DNA of 12,938 bases, taken from Chloroflexota bacterium. Its GTDB lineage: Bacteria > Chloroflexota > Limnocylindria > P2-11E. Positions 5,756 through 11,570 of this stretch are shown here, piece after piece. Under the pieces are notes generated by a model that was given only the letters and a program-made list of their open reading frames with translations, did no database searches and was not told the origin of the DNA. Every line of letters starts with the position of its first letter. The first letter of the stretch is position 1. The stretch lies in NCBI GenBank assembly GCA_005881085.1, contig VBGU01000046.1:2291-15228 (forward strand). The letters run 5' to 3'. The translations under genes and the position numbers were made by a program.

Positions 5756-7039
5756 ATGGGTATGTTCCAGGCGCTCATCGACGCGCTCCGCACCCCGGAT
5801 CTCCGGAACAAGATCCTCTTCACACTCGGAATGATCCTGGTCTTCCGATTTCTCGCGCACGTCCCGCTACCCGGGGTGAACCAGGACCAGCTGAACGCGC
5901 TCCTTCAGAACAACCAGTTGATCAACCTGCTCGACCTCTTCTCGGGCGGTGGTCTCGCTCGGTTCTCGATCGTCGCGCTCGGCGTGAACCCCTACATCAA
6001 CGCGTCGATCATCATGACGCTCCTCAACCAGACCATCCCGGCCCTCGAGCGCCTGTCCAAGGAAGGCGAGTACGGCCGCAACAAGATCAACCAGTACACG
6101 CGCGTCCTCACCGTTCCCCTTGCGCTCCTGCAGGGCATCGGCGTCGCCGTCTTCATGCAGCGCCAGGGAGTGCTGAGCGCGTTCGGGCCGAACGACCTCG
6201 CGCCGACCATCTCGATCCTCGCGTCGCTCACGGCGGGCACGATCATCCTGATGTGGCTCGGTGAGCTCATCAGCGAGCGCGGCATTGGGAACGGCATCAG
6301 CTTCATCATCTTCGCGGGCATCGTCGGCCGGCTCCCGAACACGGTGGAGCAGACCCTCCAGGTGCAGCAGAACGCGCTCGCGCTCGGCTCGATCGCCGTG
6401 ATCGCGGTCCTCGTGATCGCCGCGATCATCTTCATCCAGGAAGGCCAGCGGCGGATCCCGGTGCAGTACGCCAAGCGCGTCCGCGGCACGCGGATGTACT
6501 CCGGCGGCAGCACCTTCATCCCGCTCCGCGTGAACAGCGCCGGCGTGATCCCGATCATCTTCGCGATTTCGATCCTGCTGCTGCCGAGCCAGATCGCGCA
6601 GTACTTCACGACGAGCGACACCGAGTGGCTGCGCAATCTCTCGACCGCGATCGTGGCGTTCTTCCAGAATCCGATCTTCTACAACCTGACGTACTTCGTG
6701 CTCGTCGTCGCGTTCACGTTCTTCTACACGGCGTTCACGTTCGTGCCGAACGATGTCGCGGACAACATCAAGCGATACGGCGGGTTCATTCCCGGCATCC
6801 GGCCGGGACGCCCGACGGCCGAGTTCCTCTCGCGAGTCGTCACGCGTATCACGATCGCGGGTGCGCTCTTCCTCGGCTTCGTCGCGGTCATGCCGACGCT
6901 CATCGGTGACATCACGTCGGTCCAAACGCTCCGGCTCGGCGGCACGAGCATCCTCATCGTCGTCGGCGTCGTCGTGGAGACTATGAAGCAGCTCGAGGCG
7001 CAGCTGCTGCAGCGAAGCTATGAGGGATTCATCCGTTAG
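5756..7039 (+). CDS. secY: Protein translocase channel subunit SecY
   Basis: SecY forms the membrane channel through which Sec substrates pass, together with SecE and SecG. The 427-residue product has the ten expected membrane spans, roughly at 19-38, 70-90, 115-135, 150-170, 178-193, 208-228, 262-281, 311-331, 365-385 and 395-412. Family blocks include LGVNPYINASIIM in the second span region, LGELISERGIGNGIS, EGQRRIPVQYAKR in the large cytoplasmic loop, the VNSAGVIPIIFA stretch of span 7 and GFIPGIRPGRPTAEFL before span 9. ATG 5756 (MGMF) or ATG 5762 (MF) could both be the start; neither has a strong Shine-Dalgarno. The stop overlaps the adk GTG by one base. Confidence 0.98.
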   Translation: MGMFQALIDALRTPDLRNKILFTLGMILVFRFLAHVPLPGVNQDQLNALLQNNQLINLLDLFSGGGLARFSIVALGVNPYINASIIMTLLNQTIPALERLSKEGEYGRNKINQYTRVLTVPLALLQGIGVAVFMQRQGVLSAFGPNDLAPTISILASLTAGTIILMWLGELISERGIGNGISFIIFAGIVGRLPNTVEQTLQVQQNALALGSIAVIAVLVIAAIIFIQEGQRRIPVQYAKRVRGTRMYSGGSTFIPLRVNSAGVIPIIFAISILLLPSQIAQYFTTSDTEWLRNLSTAIVAFFQNPIFYNLTYFVLVVAFTFFYTAFTFVPNDVADNIKRYGGFIPGIRPGRPTAEFLSRVVTRITIAGALFLGFVAVMPTLIGDITSVQTLRLGGTSILIVVGVVVETMKQLEAQLLQRSYEGFIR

Positions 7040-7650
7040 TGACGGAGAGCGTGTCCGCCCCTGACACCTCAGGCATCCGAAGCACCGATGGCGATCTCAT
7101 CATCATGGGTCCGCCCGGGGTGGGGAAGGGCACGCAGGCGAAGGCGCTCGCCCAAGAGAACGGGTGGGTCCAACTCTCGACCGGCGAGGTGTTCCGCGAC
7201 CACATCCGCCGGCAGACCGACCTCGGGAGTCGTGTGAAGGGTTACCTCGAGCGCGGGGAGTACGTTCCCGACGACGTGACGATCCGCATGGTGCGCGCCA
7301 AGCTCGAAGATATCTCGCCGTCGACGCGAGTCCTGTTCGATGGGTTCCCCCGAACGGTCGCGCAGGCCGAGGCCCTGGACCGGCTTTCCGACGAGATGGG
7401 CCGTCAGGTCGGCGCGGTGCTCCTCCTCGACGCGCCACGCGAAGCGCTCCTCGCGCGCCTGAACGGCCGGGCGACCGCCGAACACCGCGCCGACGACACT
7501 CCCGAGATCATCGCCAATCGCCTCGAGGTCTATGAGGAGCAGACCCGTCCGGTCATCTCGTACTACGAGGATCGCGGGCTCGTGAAGCGCGTGAGCGCCG
7601 TCGGCAGCGTCCCGGAAATTACGGCACGGCTTCGCGAGGCAGCCGAGTGA
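7039..7650 (+). CDS. adk: Adenylate kinase, short-lid form
   Basis: Adk catalyses ATP + AMP to 2 ADP in the cytoplasm. The 203-residue reading contains the P-loop GPPGVGKGTQ (from residue 24; Lys30), the AMP-binding segment LSTGEVFRDHI, the DGFPRT motif (101-106) and RADDTPEIIANRLEVYEEQTRPV. The lid is the short version: only a few residues lie between LNGRAT and RADD, with no zinc cysteines, as in many Actinobacteria and Chloroflexi. STGE replaces the commoner STGD. The protein has about 19 residues before the first beta strand, more than usual. GTG 7039 overlaps the secY stop, with GAGGGA further upstream; GTG 7051 is an alternative. The placement secY-adk-map is classic. Confidence 0.97.
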   Translation: MTESVSAPDTSGIRSTDGDLIIMGPPGVGKGTQAKALAQENGWVQLSTGEVFRDHIRRQTDLGSRVKGYLERGEYVPDDVTIRMVRAKLEDISPSTRVLFDGFPRTVAQAEALDRLSDEMGRQVGAVLLLDAPREALLARLNGRATAEHRADDTPEIIANRLEVYEEQTRPVISYYEDRGLVKRVSAVGSVPEITARLREAAE

Positions 7651-8432
7651 TCACGCTGAAGACGCCGGCGCAGATGGCGAAGATGCGCGAGGCCGGTCTC
7701 GTGGTGGCGGCAATGCTCGACGGCTGCCGCGCCGCGGTGCGCCCGGGGGTCGCGACGGCGGAACTCGACCGCGTCGCAGCCGAGGTCCTCCGGAAGGCCG
7801 GCGCCAAAAGCTCGTTCCTCGGCTACAGCACGCCGCCCTATCCCGCGACCATCTGCACCTCGGTGAATTACGAGATCGTCCACGGCATCCCCTCGCCCAA
7901 GCGCAAGCTCCGCGAAGGCGACATCGTCGGGATCGACGCGGGCGCGATCGTCGACGGCTGGCACGCCGACGCCGCTATCACCGTCCCCGTCGGGAGGGTC
8001 TCGCGCGATGCGGCGCGCCTCATCGAGGTCACCGAGGAGGCCCTTCGCATCGGCATCGCCTCCGCCAGGGTGGGCGCGCGTATCGGCGACATCGGCGCCG
8101 CCGTCGAGGAGTTCGTCCGCGGTCAGGGGTTCAGCGTGGTCCACAACTACGTGGGGCACGGGATCGGTCGCGCCATGCACGAGGACCCCCAGGTCCCGAA
8201 CTACCGGCCCACGACGGGTCAGCCCAACCCGCCGATCAGCGAAGGTCTCTGCATCGCGATCGAGCCGATGGTCAACATCGGGGGCCCGGAGACTCGGACG
8301 CTCGCCGACCAATGGACCGTCGTGACCGCAGACCGGAGCCTTTCGGCGCACTTCGAGCACACCCTGGCCTGCACCGCCGCTGGGCCGGTGGTGCTGACCC
8401 GCGCCGGCGAGGGCGCCGCGGTGGCGGCCTGA
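7647..8432 (+). CDS. map: Methionine aminopeptidase, type I
   Basis: Map removes the initiator methionine from new proteins after deformylation. The 261-residue product has all five metal ligands of the pita-bread fold at D97 (GIDAG), D108 (WHADAA), H171 (GHGIG), E206 (AIEPM) and E237 (HFEHT). The substrate histidines H79 (VHGIP) and H178 (MHED) are also present. The numbering nearly equals that of the E. coli enzyme. There is no N-terminal zinc-finger extension, so it is the simple type Ia form. GTG 7647 overlaps the adk stop (GTGA). It ends the tightly packed run that starts at rplF; a promoter-bearing gap follows. Confidence 0.98.
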   Translation: MITLKTPAQMAKMREAGLVVAAMLDGCRAAVRPGVATAELDRVAAEVLRKAGAKSSFLGYSTPPYPATICTSVNYEIVHGIPSPKRKLREGDIVGIDAGAIVDGWHADAAITVPVGRVSRDAARLIEVTEEALRIGIASARVGARIGDIGAAVEEFVRGQGFSVVHNYVGHGIGRAMHEDPQVPNYRPTTGQPNPPISEGLCIAIEPMVNIGGPETRTLADQWTVVTADRSLSAHFEHTLACTAAGPVVLTRAGEGAAVAA

Positions 8433-8441
8433 CAGCGATGA

Positions 8442-8471
8442 TTGAAAGGAACTGGCCGGTCTTGGTACACT
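8442..8471 (+). promoter_or_regulatory. Sigma70-type promoter before infA
   Basis: A -35 box TTGAAA (8442-8447), an 18-nt spacer and a -10 box TACACT (8466-8471), preceded by TGG, which makes an extended -10 (TGnTACACT). The site stands in one of only four real gaps, directly after map. A start point near 8478 would give a leader of about 42 nt before infA. It would drive infA, rpmJ, the alpha operon and downstream genes independently of the spc part. Prediction from sequence only. Confidence 0.65.
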
Positions 8472-8478
8472 GTTACCT

Positions 8479-8499
8479 CCCGTGGGCCAATGCCGCGGG
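8479..8499 (+). other. Hairpin in the infA leader
   Basis: CCCGTGG (8479-8485) and CCGCGGG (8493-8499) can pair as 7 bp with one G-U wobble around a 7-nt loop. The hairpin would lie at or very near the 5' end of the transcript from the predicted promoter. No U-run follows, so it is not a terminator. Confidence 0.45.
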
Positions 8500-8519
8500 T
8501 CAGCCTGTGTCTGGAGAAG

Positions 8520-8753
8520 ATGGCGAGTAAACCGAGCAACAAAGAGGTCATCGAGGTGGAAGGGACGGTCGCAGAAGCCCTTCCGAATGCGATGTTCAAG
8601 GTCGAGCTCCAGAACGGACATGCGGTCTTGGCACACATCAGCGGCAAGATGCGGATGAACTTCATCCGGGTCGTGCCGGGCGACAAGGTCCTCGTGGAGC
8701 TGTCGCCGTACGACCTGAAACGGGGACGTATTACAAGGCGAGTGAGGTATTAG
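8520..8753 (+). CDS. infA: Translation initiation factor IF-1
   Basis: IF-1 occupies the 30S A site during initiation and supports IF-2 and IF-3. The 77-residue product is a single S1-like OB fold: IEVEGTVAEALPNAMFKVELQNGHAVLAHISGKMRMNFIRV, then GDKVLVELSPYDLKRGRITRRVRY. It matches the family in full, with a few extra N-terminal residues (MASKPSNKE). ATG 8520 is chosen for family fit and for GGAGA at 8513-8517; the spacing is short. An in-frame TTG at 8442 coincides with the -35 box and is not a start. The gene begins the promoter-proximal unit with rpmJ. Confidence 0.98.
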   Translation: MASKPSNKEVIEVEGTVAEALPNAMFKVELQNGHAVLAHISGKMRMNFIRVVPGDKVLVELSPYDLKRGRITRRVRY

Positions 8754-8867
8754 TGAAGGTCCGCGCGTCAGTCAAAAAGCGTTGCGACAAATGCAAGATC
8801 ATCCGGCGCGAGCGGCAGATCCTCGTGATCTGCTCCGAGCCGAAGCACAAGCAGCGGCAGGGTTAGG
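8754..8867 (+). CDS. rpmJ: Large ribosomal subunit protein L36, zinc form
   Basis: L36 is the smallest 50S protein and binds 23S rRNA around a zinc ion. The 37-residue product starts GTG at 8754, directly after the infA stop. It reads MKVRASVKKRCDKCK, then IIRRERQILVICSEPKHKQRQG. The zinc ligands C11, C14, C27 and H32 are all present, so this is the C+ form; no cysteine-free copy is visible here. GAGGT at 8744-8748 provides the ribosome binding site inside infA. Length and residues agree closely with the family. The infA-rpmJ-rpsM order is standard. Confidence 0.98.
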
Positions 8868-8881
8868 GCATGGATATGAAT

Positions 8882-8956
8882 CGAGCGAGGAGCGGCTTTG
8901 CCGTGACGAGCGAGTCAGCCAGCCGTGAGCGTGTCTCCCGGCGTAGCCGGAGATTG
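8882..8956 (+). repeat. Intergenic ~76-bp repeat, copy 2 (rpmJ-rpsM gap)
   Basis: Second copy of the segment at 3587-3663, in the same orientation relative to transcription. It includes the small hairpin CGGC-TTT-GCCG (8893-8903) and a terminal hairpin (8934-8953) of about 8 bp with one bulged C and loop GTA. The terminal hairpin differs from copy 1 in sequence but keeps its pairing. The 3' arm contains GGAG (8949-8952), the best ribosome binding site for rpsM at 8962. Confidence 0.85.
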
Positions 8957-8961
8957 AGCTA

Positions 8962-9345
8962 GTGGCCCGAATCTCTGGCGTGGACATCCCGCGCGAGAAG
9001 CGCGTCGACATGTCGCTGCGCTACATCTTCGGCATCGGCGCCACGACCGCGAAAGAGGTGCTCGAGCAGGCGCGGATCGACGGCGCTACGCGCGTGCGGG
9101 ACCTCACCGAGCCTCAGGTCGCGAAGATCCGCGAGATCATCGATCGCGGCTTCACGGTGGAGGGCGACCTCCGCCGCGAGATCGCGCTGAACATCAAGCG
9201 CCTGCAGGAGATCGGGAGCTACCGCGGTCTTCGTCACCGGCGCAATCTGCCGGTTCGCGGGCAGCGCACGCGCACCAATGCGCGCACGCGCCGCGGAACG
9301 CGCAAGACGGTAGCCGGAAGAAAGAAGGCGGTGTCTAAGACCTAA
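8962..9345 (+). CDS. rpsM: Small ribosomal subunit protein S13
   Basis: S13 lies at the top of the 30S head, bridges to the 50S subunit and touches P-site tRNA through its basic tail. The 127-residue product starts MARISGVDIPREKRVDMSLRYIFGIG, has the helix-hairpin-helix region and the block SYRGLRHRRNLPVRGQRTRTNARTRRG, ending VAGRKKAVSKT. The start is GTG 8962, nine bases after GGAG (8949-8952), which lies in the 3' arm of the repeat's terminal hairpin. In E. coli, S4 represses the alpha operon at this gene start; a similar role for this leader is only a guess. TAATG overlap with rpsK. Confidence 0.98.
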   Translation: MARISGVDIPREKRVDMSLRYIFGIGATTAKEVLEQARIDGATRVRDLTEPQVAKIREIIDRGFTVEGDLRREIALNIKRLQEIGSYRGLRHRRNLPVRGQRTRTNARTRRGTRKTVAGRKKAVSKT

Positions 9346-9827
9346 TGGCGCAAGAGCGAAAGCAGGAAAAGCAAGAGCGGCCCGAGAAGGGCGCGGACAA
9401 AGCGGACAAGGCGGTGAAGCCCGAGGCGGAAGCCGCCGCGACGGCCGAGCCGAAGCCGCGTCGGCGTCGCGAGAAGCGCGTCGTCCCGCGCGGTGCCGCG
9501 CACGTGAAGGCCTCGTTCAACAACACGATCGTGTCGCTCACCGACCCGGCAGGGAACGTGATCGCGTGGTCGTCGGCCGGCGCCGCCGGCTGGAAGGGCT
9601 CGCGGAAGAGCACGCCCTACGCGGCGCAGGTCGCCGCGGAGACCGCGGCCCGCAAGGCGCTCGATCTCGGCCTGAAGGTGGTCGAGGTGTTCGTCCGCGG
9701 GCCGGGCGCGGGACGTGAAGCGGCGATCCGCGCGCTCGAGGCGACCGGCCTCGAGGTGACCGCGATCACCGACGTCACGCCCATCCCGCACAACGGCTGC
9801 CGGCCGCCGAAGCGGAGGCGCGTCTAA
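9345..9827 (+). CDS. rpsK: Small ribosomal subunit protein S11 with N-terminal extension
   Basis: S11 forms part of the 30S platform near the mRNA exit and the Shine-Dalgarno helix. The 160-residue product carries the family core from about residue 45: RVVPRGAAHVKASFNNTIVSLTD, GNVIAWSSAGAAGWKGSRKSTPYAAQ, VRGPGAGREAAIRALEATGLEV and DVTPIPHNGCRPPKRRRV. Ordinary S11 is about 130 residues. The first ~44 residues are a Lys/Glu/Ala-rich tail ending EPKPRRRREKR. The start is fixed by the TAATG overlap with rpsM; no closer start exists before the core. The stop overlaps rpsD the same way. Confidence 0.97.
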   Translation: MAQERKQEKQERPEKGADKADKAVKPEAEAAATAEPKPRRRREKRVVPRGAAHVKASFNNTIVSLTDPAGNVIAWSSAGAAGWKGSRKSTPYAAQVAAETAARKALDLGLKVVEVFVRGPGAGREAAIRALEATGLEVTAITDVTPIPHNGCRPPKRRRV

Positions 9828-10450
9828 TGGCCCGCTACACCGGACCGGTCTGCCGGATCTGCCGCCGCGAGAGCATGAAGCTCTTCCTCAAGGGCGAGAA
9901 GTGCTTCACCAAGTGCACCTTCGAGAAGCGCTCGTCGCCGCCTGGCATGCACCAGCAGCGCCGCCGCAAGGTGAGCGACTTCGCGCTCCAGCTTCGCGAG
10001 AAGCAGAAGGCGCGGCGTATGTACGGCGTGCTCGAGCGCCAGATGAAGAACACATTCGATCGAGCCGCTGAAGTCACCGGCGCCACGGGCGAGACGCTTC
10101 TCATCAACCTCGAAAGACGCCTCGACAACACCGTGTATCGCTCCGGCTTCGCCAAGTCCCGGTCGCAGGCGCGGCAGCTCGTCGCGCACGGCCACATCAC
10201 GGTGAACGGCCGCGAGACCAAGACCCCGAGCTACTCGGTCAAGGCGGGCGATGCCATCGCCGTGTCCGAGGGCAGCCGCGCGTCGAACTACTTCAAGGAG
10301 ATGACGGCCTGGGCAAAGACGCAGACCCGCCCCGGCTGGCTCGAGGTCGATCCCGACGCGTACACGGCCAAGGTCCTCGCGTTGCCGAGTCGCGATCAGA
10401 TCGAAGCACAAGTCAACACCCAGCTCATCGTCGAGCATTACTCGAGATGA
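9827..10450 (+). CDS. rpsD: Small ribosomal subunit protein S4, zinc-binding form
   Basis: S4 is a primary 16S rRNA-binding protein that starts 30S body assembly and acts in decoding fidelity; in some bacteria it also represses the alpha operon. The 207-residue product has normal length. It carries four N-terminal cysteines, C9-x2-C12 and C26-x3-C30, a zinc-knuckle arrangement like that in Thermus. The S4 RNA-binding domain is clear at about residues 96-150: RRLDNTVYRSGFAKSRSQARQLVAHGHI, then VNGRETKTPSYSVKAGD. It starts in a TAATG overlap with rpsK. An 82-nt gap with a hairpin follows before rpoA. Confidence 0.98.
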   Translation: MARYTGPVCRICRRESMKLFLKGEKCFTKCTFEKRSSPPGMHQQRRRKVSDFALQLREKQKARRMYGVLERQMKNTFDRAAEVTGATGETLLINLERRLDNTVYRSGFAKSRSQARQLVAHGHITVNGRETKTPSYSVKAGDAIAVSEGSRASNYFKEMTAWAKTQTRPGWLEVDPDAYTAKVLALPSRDQIEAQVNTQLIVEHYSR

Positions 10451-10469
10451 GGCGAGGCCTAATCGAGAG

Positions 10470-10494
10470 CTGCGCTGGCGAAGCCGCAGCGCAG
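10470..10494 (+). other. Hairpin in the rpsD-rpoA gap
   Basis: CTGCGCT (10470-10476) pairs with AGCGCAG (10488-10494) over 7 bp, with inner GGC-GAA-GCC. This core and the following AGAT resemble the terminal hairpins of the two intergenic repeats, but the 55-nt first part of the repeat is absent. There is no U-run, so it is not a classical terminator. Confidence 0.6.
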
Positions 10495-10515
10495 ATACCA
10501 ACGCGCTAGCCCCGC

Positions 10516-10523
10516 AGGAAGGA
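10516..10523 (+). promoter_or_regulatory. Ribosome binding site for rpoA
   Basis: AGGAAGGA, nine bases before ATG 10533. It is one of the better sites in the window and lies clear of the upstream hairpin, so rpoA translation need not depend on rpsD. Confidence 0.75.
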
Positions 10524-10532
10524 ACCGAAGCC

Positions 10533-11570
10533 ATGACCCTAGTAGAGCTTGAGTACCCCAAGATCGAGCGCATCGAAGGCGACGAGCGTTACGCGAAATT
10601 CGCATGCGAGCCGCTCCCGCCGGGATACGGCACGACCCTTGGGAACTCGCTGCGCCGCGTTCTCCTGAGCTCGCTGCCCGGCGCCGCGATCACGGCCGCG
10701 CGCGTGCGCGGCGTTGCCCACGAGTTCTCCACGATCCCCGGGGTGAAGGAGGACGTCGTCCAGCTCGTCCTCAACCTGAAGCAGATCCGTCTTCGCTCGT
10801 TCGCGAGCGAGCCGGTGACGCTCACCCTCGAGAAGGCCGGCCCCGGCGAGGCGACCGCCGCGGACATCATGACCACGAGCGAGATCGAGATCGTCAACCC
10901 CGAGGCCAAGATCGCAACGTTGGAGCCAGATTCATCGCTGTGGCTCGAGCTCACCGTCGAGACCGGGCGCGGGTTCCACTCCGCGGACCGCCGCGAGGGC
11001 CTACCGATCGGAGTGATCCCGATCGACGCCCTCTACAGCCCCGTCAAGAAGGTGAACTTCGGCGTCGAGAGCACCCGCGTCGGCCAGGTCACGAACTATG
11101 ACCGGCTCATCCTCGAGGTGTGGACCGATGGCACGACCACCCCTGACGACGCCGTCGCCCAGGGCTCGCAGATCCTCGTGCAGCAGTTCTCACTCTTCGC
11201 CGGACTCACGCGGTCGCAGACCGCGCTCGCACAGCCCGAGCGGACGAACGGCTCCGCGCTCCCGGCCGCCATCGCGGACATGCCGATCGAGGACCTCGAC
11301 CTGCCGCAGCGCGCCTTCAACTCGCTGAAGCGTCACGGCATCACCAAGGTCGGCCAGCTCCTGCAGACTCCTGACGACGAGCTTCTGCGGATGCGCAACT
11401 TCGGCAAGAAGTCGCTCGACGAGATCAAGGAGCGCCTCGCGGCGCGCGGTCTCATCGAGGCGCCGGTCCGCGATGAGTCGTCGATCGGCGGCGAGGAGCC
11501 TCTCGCCGAGGACGAGACCGAAACGGAGACGAACGAGGCGAACCTCGGCGACGACGGCGAGGAGCCGTAA
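10533..11570 (+). CDS. rpoA: RNA polymerase alpha subunit with acidic C-terminal tail
   Basis: The alpha dimer nucleates RNA polymerase assembly; its C-terminal domain binds UP elements and activators. In the 345-residue product the N-terminal domain (about 1-235) has GYGTTLGNSLRRVLLSSLPG, HEFSTIPGVKEDVVQLVLNLK and YSPVKKVNFGVESTRVGQ. After a linker rich in Ala and Thr, the C-terminal domain (about 252-308) shows PIEDLDLPQRAFNSLKRHGI and LLRMRNFGKKSLDEIKERL. The Arg in LPQRAFNSLK is at the place of the DNA-contacting Arg265 of E. coli. After residue 311 a 34-residue tail has 14 Asp/Glu. ATG 10533 has a strong ribosome binding site. TAATG overlap with rplQ. Confidence 0.98.
   Translation: MTLVELEYPKIERIEGDERYAKFACEPLPPGYGTTLGNSLRRVLLSSLPGAAITAARVRGVAHEFSTIPGVKEDVVQLVLNLKQIRLRSFASEPVTLTLEKAGPGEATAADIMTTSEIEIVNPEAKIATLEPDSSLWLELTVETGRGFHSADRREGLPIGVIPIDALYSPVKKVNFGVESTRVGQVTNYDRLILEVWTDGTTTPDDAVAQGSQILVQQFSLFAGLTRSQTALAQPERTNGSALPAAIADMPIEDLDLPQRAFNSLKRHGITKVGQLLQTPDDELLRMRNFGKKSLDEIKERLAARGLIEAPVRDESSIGGEEPLAEDETETETNEANLGDDGEEP

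Noticed and set aside
5867..6925. Long minus-strand open frame of about 350 codons opposite secY, rich in Asp and Arg
   Set aside because: It is the shadow of the secY codons in G+C-rich DNA, has no recognisable domain and an implausible composition. secY on the plus strand is certain. Similar antisense frames opposite rpsQ-rplN, rplE, rpsH-rplF, adk-map and rpoA-truA were dismissed for the same reason.
8868..8881. Possible -10 box (GGATATGAAT) before rpsM
   Set aside because: No matching -35 box at proper distance, and the stronger promoter before infA already covers the alpha operon genes.
3447..9011. Minus-strand frames at 3447-3737 and 8799-9011 share the peptide TRSSRQSRSS, suggesting a small protein family
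   Set aside because: The shared peptide lies exactly in the intergenic repeat copies, and the rest of each frame is antisense to rpsH/rplF or rpmJ/rpsM. The similarity comes from the repeat DNA, not from related proteins.
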